Shown here: piece by piece, positions 9,732-17,813 of the stretch
Position numbering within the stretch: position 1 is the first letter of the stretch
Layout of the letters: each line of letters starts with the position of its first letter
Source of the DNA: Bdellovibrionales bacterium Ga0074137
GTDB taxonomy: Bacteria > Bdellovibrionota > Bdellovibrionia > Bdellovibrionales > JAMPXM01
Assembly (NCBI GenBank): GCA_001464715.1
Contig: LNDT01000004.1
Span: 1-64,000, forward strand
Reading direction: 5' to 3'
DNA length: 64,000 nucleotides
Made by a program: the position numbers and the translations under genes
The notes under the pieces: generated by a model
Databases searched by the model: none
What the model saw: only the letters and a program-made list of their open reading frames with translations
What the model was told of the DNA's origin: nothing

Positions 9732-9767
9732 AACCGGTTAGGGCCCAAAGGCTCGACCGGTTTTTCT
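9732..9767 (+). terminator. Intrinsic terminator
   Basis: AACCGGT and ACCGGTT pair across a 17-nt loop and are followed by TTTTTCTTTTTT, just after the stop of the Lys/Ala-rich protein gene. Confidence 0.8.
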
Positions 9768-9772
9768 TTTTT

Positions 9773-10399
9773 CTAGTGAAGATCGTCTTGGCTTTTCTCA
9801 ATCGCGTCGCGCTGCGCTTCATTGAGATTCGGGGTATAACTGCCATCGCGAATCGATTGAGAGACTTTCTCGGCGAGTTCCGTATCGATCAAAGCAAGTT
9901 CAAGAGCATCGGTTGGCTCGGAGGCTTCTTCCTCGACGAAAAGACTCTCCGTGCCTTCGTCCACTCCTAATAGGCGATTGGCCTCGGACTCGAGCCGAGT
10001 GTTCGCGGTAGAAAATCGCAAATGAACTTTTGAGTCGTCAAAATCAAACTCTTCCCAAGAAAGCGGGTACTCGACATCGTCGATTTCCTCTTCTCGAAGA
10101 TGTTCGAAGTGAGTTTCAAAAACGCTTCCAAGAACGTCGATCCCCGTAAAGAGCTTTTCCATCGCGGATTCACCAGGCGAGTGCTCGAGAGAGACTTCGA
10201 AATTTGTCTGTTTAAGGCGCCCTTCCTCGATGTAACCGGCACGCATTACGATCTCGGTCGGGTAGATGCGGCCCTCAACGAAGAACTCACCAACGGCACT
10301 TTCGGCTTTGAAGTTTTGAATAAAAACCAAAGCGGCTTTCTCTGCGAACTCTTTTGGTAAAGAGGTCCAATTTTTCGATGTCGAAGTGCGTGGTGTCAT
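9773..10399 (-). CDS. Conserved-looking hypothetical protein
   Basis: 208 aa, acidic in the C-terminal half (HLREEEIDDVEYPLSWEEF, VEEEASEPTDALELALIDTEL). No signal peptide or membrane segment. Residues 20-100 look like an alpha/beta domain (ALVFIQNFKAESAVGEFFVEGRIYPTEIVMRAGYIEEGRLKQTNFE). I do not recognise it. It ends at TAG, divergent from miaB and convergent with the Lys/Ala-rich gene. Confidence 0.7.
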   Translation of the reverse strand: MTPRTSTSKNWTSLPKEFAEKAALVFIQNFKAESAVGEFFVEGRIYPTEIVMRAGYIEEGRLKQTNFEVSLEHSPGESAMEKLFTGIDVLGSVFETHFEHLREEEIDDVEYPLSWEEFDFDDSKVHLRFSTANTRLESEANRLLGVDEGTESLFVEEEASEPTDALELALIDTELAEKVSQSIRDGSYTPNLNEAQRDAIEKSQDDLH

Positions 10400-10485
10400 G
10401 AAACAGTCCTCGTCGTAATTTGACTTGAGCCTTTGCCGCCGACTATAACGCGAAGCGTGTTAAAGCGAAAGAACGAACGGAAACA

Positions 10486-11838
10486 ATGTTAAATCAGGAT
10501 CTGGGCCGCGGTCGCGGAGTCTATATTTCGACCTACGGCTGCCAAATGAACACGAACGACACCGAGAGGATGCTAGCGCTCCTCGAGATGATGAATTTTG
10601 TTCCTGTCGAGAGTCCGGACAGGGCCTCGTTAATCATCATAAATTCGTGCTCGGTGCGCGAGAAACCCGTTCATAAAGTTCGCTCTGAAGTGGGGCATTA
10701 CAAGGACTGGAAGGCGAAAAATCCTGACCTTCGCATCGGCGTCGGCGGATGTGTTGCTCAACAGGAAAAAGCCAAACTTCTCAAAGACATCCCAGTTCTT
10801 GATTTTGCCTTTGGAACAGATGCTATCGATCAGTTGCCCGAGATTGTCGCTCGCGCCTATGAGAGCAAAGAAAAGCAAGTGTCGGCTCGGTTCGAGAACG
10901 ACAAACCTTACTCCATCGAGACGATGGTTCGAAATCCAGGGGTCGCAGCGTTCGTGAACATCACGAAAGGTTGCGACAATTTCTGCACGTTCTGTGTCGT
11001 TCCGTTCACTCGCGGTCGCGAGCGAAGTCGAAGCCTGAAGGAATTAGTCACGGACATTAAAAGCCTCGTGGCTCGCGGTGTTCGTGAGGTGACTCTCATT
11101 GGACAAAACGTCAATAGCTACAAAAGCGAGTGTGGCACTGATTTCGCGAATCTCATGCGAACCCTGGCTGAGGAAACCGACATTCAGCGCATTCGCTATA
11201 CGACGTCTCATCCAAAAGATTTCAACCAAGAGCTTGTCGACATTTCTGCCAAATACCGATCGAAGATTTGCGACTACATTCATTTGCCGGCTCAAAGTGG
11301 AAATACTGAAGTCTTAAGACGTATGAACCGCGGTTACTCGCGGGAAGAGTATCTTGATAAAGTCGCGATGATTCGGCAGGGAATTCCTGGCGTTGTTCTT
11401 TCGACAGACATCATCGTCGGATTCCCTGGGGAAACTGAAGCTCAGTTTGAGGATACAAGAAGCCTTCTTGAGACGGTTCGCTACGAAAACATCTATGCTT
11501 TCAAGTACAGTCCAAGACCCTTCACAAAAGCGGCGCGCTACACCGATCAGGTCCCCGAAAGTGATTCCAAGCGTCGCCTTCAAATTCTTCTCGATCGCCA
11601 GCGAGAGATCGCTTTTGAACTTGGCGAGCCGTACTCGGGACAAACTTACGACGTACTGTTTGAAGTCAAAGCTCAGATTCCCGATCAAATTCAAGGGCGA
11701 ACCACGCACAACAAACTCGTTTACGCGGTTGGCCCCGACTCGCTGATTGGACAAACACGTCGTGTTCACGTCACAAAAGCATTTCCCAATGTGTTGCACG
11801 GCGAAATCCTGAATCAAAATGCGGGAGCACTTTTGTGA
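10486..11838 (+). CDS. miaB: tRNA-2-methylthio-N6-dimethylallyladenosine synthase
   Basis: Radical-SAM methylthiotransferase that modifies A37 in tRNAs reading UNN codons. 450 aa. The N-terminal MTTase domain has three Cys (GCQMNTNDTER, NSCSVREK, GCVAQQE); the radical-SAM CxxxCxxC cluster is GCDNFCTFCVVPFTRGRERS; a C-terminal TRAM domain follows. The last 4 nt overlap the GTG start of the next gene, so the two are coupled. A possible link to the prophage: A37 of its amber suppressor tRNA sits in a loop (CTCTAAA) of the kind MiaA/MiaB modify. Confidence 0.96.
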   Translation: MLNQDLGRGRGVYISTYGCQMNTNDTERMLALLEMMNFVPVESPDRASLIIINSCSVREKPVHKVRSEVGHYKDWKAKNPDLRIGVGGCVAQQEKAKLLKDIPVLDFAFGTDAIDQLPEIVARAYESKEKQVSARFENDKPYSIETMVRNPGVAAFVNITKGCDNFCTFCVVPFTRGRERSRSLKELVTDIKSLVARGVREVTLIGQNVNSYKSECGTDFANLMRTLAEETDIQRIRYTTSHPKDFNQELVDISAKYRSKICDYIHLPAQSGNTEVLRRMNRGYSREEYLDKVAMIRQGIPGVVLSTDIIVGFPGETEAQFEDTRSLLETVRYENIYAFKYSPRPFTKAARYTDQVPESDSKRRLQILLDRQREIAFELGEPYSGQTYDVLFEVKAQIPDQIQGRTTHNKLVYAVGPDSLIGQTRRVHVTKAFPNVLHGEILNQNAGALL

Positions 11839-12530
11839 CAGGTAAAAGCAAGTCTTCGGCGAAAAAGTCTGTGGGTGTAAAACCTGAACCAACGCGCCGG
11901 GAGCGTGCTGAGAAGCAGGCCGAGTCGCTCACGCGGCAGCTGGCCCCGCAGCGCGCTGTTCGGAAAACGAAATTGCCGATTCTGGCGACTTCGGAAGCCA
12001 CGTTGTCGGATCCGTATGTCCCACTCTTGGCTTCTGGAATTGTCTTGATGCCGGGTTCGGCGCGTCCGGTGTTTTTATTGAAACACGAAGAGTCTGGCGA
12101 CACGCTGCCGGTGTGGATGCATCCCTTGGACGCGTCGATTGGAATTCACGAGCTGGGGCAGGGGGCAGCGGGGTCTCCGCACGTGGTGACGAAGATCCTA
12201 CTGGAGCAACTCGGTGTGACGCATGTGAACTGCTTTTTCACCGAGCGGATTGGTCATCATCAGTATGTTCGACTCGAATTTCAAAATGTCAAAACCTCCA
12301 AAAGCGGCAGCGCATCCTCTCTGGAAGAGATTCGCGTGCGCGCGGATGAGGTCATGAGCTTTTGTATTGCGAACAAAGCCCGATTTTTCAGTACAAAGAC
12401 TTTTATTGCACAGTGCCGAGTTCTCAATGAGGAGCTTGAAAAGCTGCAAGAGGGCCTCCTGGCGGGAACGGCTCATCAGGCGTTCCCAGAACTCGAAATA
12501 GATTCAAAAAAATCCGGCTACATGATGTAG
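11835..12530 (+). CDS. Bifunctional nuclease (DUF151) domain protein
   Basis: 231 aa from a GTG overlapping the miaB stop. Residues 1-50 are basic (Lys/Arg-rich), then a DUF151/BFN-type domain: LPVWMHPLDASIGIHEL and PHVVTKILLEQLGVTHVNCFFTERI, then a C-terminal helix. Family members are reported as bifunctional DNase/RNases. Ends at TAG. Co-transcribed with miaB. Confidence 0.85.
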   Translation: MTGKSKSSAKKSVGVKPEPTRRERAEKQAESLTRQLAPQRAVRKTKLPILATSEATLSDPYVPLLASGIVLMPGSARPVFLLKHEESGDTLPVWMHPLDASIGIHELGQGAAGSPHVVTKILLEQLGVTHVNCFFTERIGHHQYVRLEFQNVKTSKSGSASSLEEIRVRADEVMSFCIANKARFFSTKTFIAQCRVLNEELEKLQEGLLAGTAHQAFPELEIDSKKSGYMM

Positions 12531-12540
12531 TCCTTGGGAC

Positions 12541-13125
12541 ATGAGCGCAAATATCATTTCTCTCCTCGGCTTCACTCCGGAAATCGGAATCGGTGCATTT
12601 ATAGCCCCTACAGCAACTCTTGTTGGCGACGTCAAAATCGGCAAAAACGCGTCGGTGTGGTTTTCAACGGTCGTACGCGGCGACGTCGGTCCGATCGTGA
12701 TCGGCGAAGAATCGAACATCCAAGACGGAAGCATTATTCACGGTTCGTTTGGAAAAGCGTTTGCCACCATTGGGCGTCAGGTGACGGTCGGGCACAATGT
12801 GATTCTTCATGGCTGCACGGTGAACGATCTTTGTTTGATCGGAATGGGAGCGATCATAATGGATGGAGCGGTGATACCGGCTCGGTCGATTGTGGGAGCC
12901 GGTAGTCTTGTGACCGAAGGTGCAAAATTTCCGGACGAAGGATGGTTGATTCTTGGTCGACCCGCGAAAGCGGTGCGGCCACTTAAGCCCGAGGAGCTCG
13001 CGTTTTTGTCGACCTCGGCGGCAAACTATTTGAGTTACAAAAGTTGGTATCAAAATCCCGACAAACATAAGCAGCGGCCGCCCGGAAATCTGACAGATGG
13101 GTTAAAAAAAGGAACAGTGAAATGA
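12541..13125 (+). CDS. Gamma-carbonic-anhydrase-like hexapeptide-repeat protein
   Basis: 194 aa with left-handed beta-helix hexapeptide repeats from about residue 20 to 150 (IGAFIAPTATLVGDVKIGKNASVWFSTVVRGD, NIQDGSIIHG, IGRQVTVGHNVILHGCTVNDLCLIGMGAIIMDGAVI). His residues in HG and VGHN fit the metal ligands of gamma-class carbonic anhydrase-like proteins. Activity on CO2 or another substrate is not certain. The stop overlaps the guaB ATG (ATGA). Confidence 0.9.
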   Translation: MSANIISLLGFTPEIGIGAFIAPTATLVGDVKIGKNASVWFSTVVRGDVGPIVIGEESNIQDGSIIHGSFGKAFATIGRQVTVGHNVILHGCTVNDLCLIGMGAIIMDGAVIPARSIVGAGSLVTEGAKFPDEGWLILGRPAKAVRPLKPEELAFLSTSAANYLSYKSWYQNPDKHKQRPPGNLTDGLKKGTVK

Positions 13126-14591
13126 GTATGGAAAACATGGCGCCTCGACTGGCATTGACGTTCGACGATATTTTGTTGGTGCCCCAGTACTCAGAAATAA
13201 TTCCCTCTATGGTATCGACAAAGTCGCACTTTGCCAGATCCATTACTCTTCATTCACCAGTGATATCGGCAGCGATGGATACTGTGACCGGCCACAAAAT
13301 GTCGCGGATCATGGCTCAGCAAGGTGGACTCGGAATCATTCACAAGAATATGTCGGTCGAAGAACAGGCGCTGGAAGCGGAAAAAGTAAAGAAGTACGAG
13401 TCAGGAATGATTCGTGATCCGATCACAATCGGACCTGACCGCCGCGTTTCTGATGCCCTTGAAATCATGCGCAAGTATTCGATCTCGGGAGTTCCCATCA
13501 CCGTCGGTGGAAAACTTGTCGGAATTCTCACGAATCGGGATCTCCGTTTTGAAACCAACACGAGCCAGCTTATCCAAGACGTCATGACAAAAGAAAATCT
13601 TGTCACGGCCGAAGTCGGAACGACCTTGGAAAAAGCAAAAGAGATTCTGCAAAAACATCGTATCGAAAAACTTCCGATCGTCGACAAGTCGGGGCATCTT
13701 AAAGGCCTCATCACCATCAAAGATATTGAGAAGGCAAAAGAGTATCCTTTGGCGACAAAAGACTCTCAAGGACGACTCGTCGCCGGAGCCGCGGTTGGAG
13801 TCGATCAAACATCCCGCGAAAGGGTTCAAGCCCTCGTCGCAGCTGGGTGCGATATCGTTTGCGTGGACACGGCTCACGGTCATTCCAAAAATGTTCTCGA
13901 GATGATCGAGTGGGTTTCGAAAAACTTTAAAGATACCGTCATTGTCGCTGGCAACGTGGTAACAGCCGAAGCTACGGAAGCACTTCTTAAGCGCGGAGCT
14001 GACGTCGTAAAAGTCGGCATAGGTCCGGGCTCAATCTGTACGACTCGCGTTGTGGCTGGCGTTGGCATGCCGCAAATTTCCGCCGTGATGGAATGTTCCC
14101 TAGCTGCGAAAAAACTAGGTAAGACTATCATTGCCGATGGCGGGATAAAATACTCAGGCGACGTGACCAAAGCGCTCGCTTTGGGTGCAGCCAGCGTGAT
14201 GGTTGGAAACCTTCTTGCCGGCGCCGACGAGAGTCCTGGTGAGAGTCTTCTTTATCAGGGGCGAACTTATAAAGTGTATCGCGGCATGGGATCTCTTGGA
14301 GCGATGGCTCAAGGTTCGAAGGATCGGTACTTTCAATCCGATGTCGATGACTTCGAGAAACTTGTTCCCGAGGGCATTGAAGGCAAAGTTCCTTACAAGG
14401 GAAGTGCTTCGGCGATTCTTCATCAATTGGTTGGCGGACTTAAGAGCGGCATGGGCTATATGGGTGCGGGTTCGATTGCCGAACTTCAGGCCAAAGCCAA
14501 ATTCGTACAGATCTCGTCCTCAGGCCTTCGTGAGTCCCACGTGCATGATGTGAGCATCACGAAGGAAGCCCCGAACTATCGTCTCGAGTAG
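13122..14591 (+). CDS. guaB: Inosine-5'-monophosphate dehydrogenase
   Basis: Oxidises IMP to XMP with NAD+, the committed step of GMP synthesis. 489 aa: barrel N-half (LTFDDILLVPQYSEI), two CBS domains inserted at about residues 95-215, the catalytic Cys loop GPGSICTTRVVAGVG (Cys near residue 306), and YRGMGSLGAM in the phosphate/flap region. Ends at TAG, and guaA starts 10 nt later behind AGGAGG, so guaB-guaA form an operon. Confidence 0.97.
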   Translation: MSMENMAPRLALTFDDILLVPQYSEIIPSMVSTKSHFARSITLHSPVISAAMDTVTGHKMSRIMAQQGGLGIIHKNMSVEEQALEAEKVKKYESGMIRDPITIGPDRRVSDALEIMRKYSISGVPITVGGKLVGILTNRDLRFETNTSQLIQDVMTKENLVTAEVGTTLEKAKEILQKHRIEKLPIVDKSGHLKGLITIKDIEKAKEYPLATKDSQGRLVAGAAVGVDQTSRERVQALVAAGCDIVCVDTAHGHSKNVLEMIEWVSKNFKDTVIVAGNVVTAEATEALLKRGADVVKVGIGPGSICTTRVVAGVGMPQISAVMECSLAAKKLGKTIIADGGIKYSGDVTKALALGAASVMVGNLLAGADESPGESLLYQGRTYKVYRGMGSLGAMAQGSKDRYFQSDVDDFEKLVPEGIEGKVPYKGSASAILHQLVGGLKSGMGYMGAGSIAELQAKAKFVQISSSGLRESHVHDVSITKEAPNYRLE

Positions 14592-14601
14592 GAGGTCCGT
14601 C

Positions 14602-16170
14602 GTGAGCGAAGAAAAAAACACGTCCGGTTGGGATCAACGCATCGAAGGCGGTTTTGTCGTCCTTGATTTCGGGAGTCAGTTGACTCAACTGATTGCACGA
14701 CGCCTTCGGGAGCTTCATTTTTACTCGGAACTGCTTCCGTTCAATACGCCTATTGAAGAAATCCGAAAGAGAAACCCGAAAGGAATTATTCTCTCAGGCG
14801 GTCCGTCGTCAGTTCACGAAGAGGGTAGTCCCAAAGCGGATGTTAAGGCTCTCCGCGAGATCGCGCCTCTTTTGGGGATTTGTTACGGCATGCAGCTCAT
14901 CGCACAAGCTTTTGGTGGAAAAGTCGAAGCGTCGTCGAGCCGAGAGTATGGACATGGGTATGTTGACTGGTCGGAACCAATGTCACCTCGAGTTCCAATT
15001 TCTCAGAAAGTTTGGATGAGTCACGGCGACGTGGTTAAAGTTCCGCCGCCAGGTTTTCGAATCGTTGGGAAAAGTGATTCGCTTCACGCGGCTGCGATGA
15101 AAGGTGACCGTGCATGGGCGGTTCAATTTCATCCGGAAGTTGTGCACACGCATCTTGGAATCGAGATTTTGCGTGAGTTCACCATTGGTCTTTGCCAGGC
15201 GACACCGGATTGGCACTCGGCTCATATTGCTGAGCATTTGATCCAAGGGATTCGAGATCGCGTCGGGCCCACGGATAAAGTTCTCTGTGGTCTTTCGGGC
15301 GGCGTTGATTCGTCAGTGGTCGCAGCCCTTCTTACGAAAGCGCTGGATCCATCGCGAGTTTTCTGCGTTTTTGTGAACAATGGGCTTTTGAGGAAAAACG
15401 AATACGACGATGTGCTTCGGCAGTACCGAGCTATTGGTCTTAATGTGACGGGTGTTGACGCTGAAGCCGAATTTTTGGACGCGTTAAAAGGTCTTGAAGA
15501 GCCTGAGGCCAAACGAAAAGCGATTGGTAAAGTCTTTATCGATATTTTCGTCGAAGCTGCGAAGAAGACCGGCGTTCAATACCAGTGGCTTGCGCAAGGA
15601 ACACTTTATCCGGATGTTATCGAAAGTATTTCGCCGCGGGGAGCTTCGGTAACGATCAAGTCACATCACAATGTTGGTGGCCTTCCAGCGAAGATGAAAA
15701 TGAAGCTGGTGGAACCTTTGCGTGAACTTTTTAAGGACGAGGTCCGAGAGATCGGAAAAGAATTGGACCTTCCCTCTGATATTCTGGGACGGCATCCGTT
15801 CCCTGGACCGGGACTTGCGATCCGGTGCATGGGTGAAGTGACCCGGGAAAAACTTGAGATCATCCAAGAGGCCGATCATATCTTCATTTCCCAACTCAGA
15901 GAAAAGGGACTTTACGATAAAATCTGGCAGGCTTTCTGTGTGCTTTTACCTGTGTACACCGTCGGCGTTCAGGGCGACGCACGAACTTACGAAAGGGTTC
16001 TGGCTCTTCGAGCTGTGACATCCTCCGATGGAATGACGGCCGACTGGTATCCGTTTGAGTTTCAATTTTTACGAGATGTCTCGAACAAAATTACGAACCA
16101 GGTTCGCGGCGTCAATCGAGTCGTGTACGACGTGACGTCGAAACCGCCCGGCACAATTGAGTGGGAATAG
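14602..16170 (+). CDS. guaA: GMP synthase (glutamine-hydrolysing)
   Basis: Aminates XMP to GMP using glutamine and ATP. 522 aa from a GTG start behind AGGAGG. The N-terminal class I amidotransferase has Cys in LGICYGMQL (residue about 94) and the His/Glu pair in VQFHPEVVHT; the ATP-pyrophosphatase P-loop is GLSGGVDSSVVAALL; the C-terminal dimerisation domain ends with KPPGTIEWE, the usual GuaA end. Stop codon is TAG. Operon with guaB. Confidence 0.97.
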   Translation: MSEEKNTSGWDQRIEGGFVVLDFGSQLTQLIARRLRELHFYSELLPFNTPIEEIRKRNPKGIILSGGPSSVHEEGSPKADVKALREIAPLLGICYGMQLIAQAFGGKVEASSSREYGHGYVDWSEPMSPRVPISQKVWMSHGDVVKVPPPGFRIVGKSDSLHAAAMKGDRAWAVQFHPEVVHTHLGIEILREFTIGLCQATPDWHSAHIAEHLIQGIRDRVGPTDKVLCGLSGGVDSSVVAALLTKALDPSRVFCVFVNNGLLRKNEYDDVLRQYRAIGLNVTGVDAEAEFLDALKGLEEPEAKRKAIGKVFIDIFVEAAKKTGVQYQWLAQGTLYPDVIESISPRGASVTIKSHHNVGGLPAKMKMKLVEPLRELFKDEVREIGKELDLPSDILGRHPFPGPGLAIRCMGEVTREKLEIIQEADHIFISQLREKGLYDKIWQAFCVLLPVYTVGVQGDARTYERVLALRAVTSSDGMTADWYPFEFQFLRDVSNKITNQVRGVNRVVYDVTSKPPGTIEWE

Positions 16171-16622
16171 TCGTTTTTTGTATTCTCAAGCGAGGGTGTT
16201 TTCATATGAGACGAGGGTGTATTCTCTTGATCCACACCGCCTTTAAAATTTGAAGCCCTCCGACCATCACGATAAACTCTAAGCACATCAGACAAGAAAA
16301 GGGTGTGTATGAGAAGAGCGTCAGCGCTGTTCACGTTTGCTGAAATGTCGATCGATTCTGGTCTCTGTCCCTTGGCCGTGGGGCTCATCCCGGCCGCTCC
16401 GCCAGGCGAATAAAAGCGGTTCAAATATGAAATGGAAGCTCACCACCGAACCGTCGTGAGCTCGAAAATAAAGCCGATCTCGCAAGAGTTCGGCTTTATT
16501 ATTTCTGAGAAGGAGCTTTGAGGGAAGGCTCGGGCTTCTCCTCAGATGCCGCATTGCTTCACCTTGAAAACCTGTGCCGTTCAGGGGTTTGCGCTTCCTC
16601 CGAAACACAGTAGATTCGGCCC
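16171..16622 (+). other. Non-coding stretch between guaA and dnaE
   Basis: About 450 nt with no convincing gene. It contains two near-repeats of CGAGGGTGT (about 16191 and 16213), a weak 34-codon ORF at 16309-16413 without clear coding character, and a strong terminator at 16467-16500. A long 3' untranslated region of guaA or a small RNA ending at that terminator are both possible; nothing distinguishes them here. Confidence 0.5.
16467..16500 (+). terminator. Strong intrinsic terminator upstream of dnaE
   Basis: AATAAAGCCGA pairs with TCGGCTTTATT around an inner TCTCGCAAGAG; the stem ends in TTTATTATTT. The A/T flanks make it potentially bidirectional. Confidence 0.75.
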
Positions 16623-17813
16623 ATGGCCGCTGAATCTCCGACCAGTTCTCCGTTCGTTCACTTGCACGTTCATTCGCAGTATTCGCTGCTCGAATCCACT
16701 GTGCGCGTGAAGCAGCTTTGTCAGCGGACTCAAGAACTTGGCATGCCCGCGGTCGCACTGACAGACAGCGGAAATCTTTTTGGAGCTGCCGAATTCTATT
16801 TCACAGCCAAAGATTTTGCGGTGAAGCCCATCATCGGCATTGACGCCTTCATTGCCCCGAAAACGCGTTTTGTAAAAGGGGAGGATCGCGAGGCGATGCA
16901 GATGCCAAATCGTCGCATCGTTTTGCTCGCGCAAAATAACGAAGGTTATCAGAATTTGTGCAAGCTCTCGACGATTGGTTACCATGAGGGTTTTTACTAT
17001 AAGCCGCGGCTTGATTGGGAAGCGATCAGGGAACACTCCAGCAGTTTGATTGCGCTCTCGGGCGGCTCGATGGGAGAGGTCGGCTACGCATTTTCGCGTC
17101 AAGGTCCCGAAGCCGCACTCGCGAAGATTCGAGAGCTCAAAGAGATTTTCGGCGACCGTTTTTATCTTGAGATCAACCGCACCTCGACGCCCGAGTGGAC
17201 CGAACTTTCTCCGTTTCTCATCGAGGCCTCGAAAATCACAGGTGTTCCGTTGGTCGCGGCTAACAACGTGCACTATCTTGATCAGGCGGATCAGATTGGC
17301 CAGGAAGTTCTAATTTGCATCGGTTCCAACAAGACGCTTCACGATGAAAGCCGCTTTCGTCTTGGAAGCGATCAATTCTATTTTAAAACTCCCGCCGAAA
17401 TGGCGAAGCTTTTTAAAGATATCCCAGAGGCCCTTACGCGGACTTTGGAAATCGCCGATCGATGCGATGTAAAGTTTAAGATTAAAGATGAGAGTGGCAA
17501 AAGTATTTACCACTTACCTTATTTTACGGCCGACGACGGAACACCTCCGCAAGAATTAATTCGTTCGACGGTCATGAAGGGGCTTCAGGAAAGATTCGAT
17601 GAAGCCGACAAAATCGAAAGCCCAATTCCAGCAGAAAAGCGCTCCGAGTATCTAGAGCGCATCGAGTTTGAACTTGGTGTTATCGAAAAGATGGGTTTCA
17701 CGTCCTACTTTTTGATCGTCGCAGACTTTATCAACTGGGCTAAAAACAATGAAATTCCGGTGGGACCTGGACGGGGTTCTGGAGCAGGGTCGCTTGTCGC
17801 TTACTGCCTTTGA
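16623..17813 (+). CDS. dnaE: DNA polymerase III alpha subunit, N-terminal part of a broken gene
   Basis: Encodes the first 396 residues of the replicative polymerase: the PHP domain ([11 protein letters not shown] metal-ligand motif near residue 13, [12 protein letters not shown]) and the start of the polymerase palm ([17 protein letters not shown]). Translation then meets TGA at 17811. Intact DnaE continues from LVAY(C/A)L through about 17 residues (xITDLDPLxxDLLFERF in E. coli) into LNPER; here that segment is missing and the frame changes. The downstream part at 17810 carries the rest. Either a sequencing/assembly deletion of about 52 nt or a real lesion. Confidence 0.9.
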   Translation: MAAESPTSSPFVHLHVHSQYSLLESTVRVKQLCQRTQELGMPAVALTDSGNLFGAAEFYFTAKDFAVKPIIGIDAFIAPKTRFVKGEDREAMQMPNRRIVLLAQNNEGYQNLCKLSTIGYHEGFYYKPRLDWEAIREHSSSLIALSGGSMGEVGYAFSRQGPEAALAKIRELKEIFGDRFYLEINRTSTPEWTELSPFLIEASKITGVPLVAANNVHYLDQADQIGQEVLICIGSNKTLHDESRFRLGSDQFYFKTPAEMAKLFKDIPEALTRTLEIADRCDVKFKIKDESGKSIYHLPYFTADDGTPPQELIRSTVMKGLQERFDEADKIESPIPAEKRSEYLERIEFELGVIEKMGFTSYFLIVADFINWAKNNEIPVGPGRGSGAGSLVAYCL

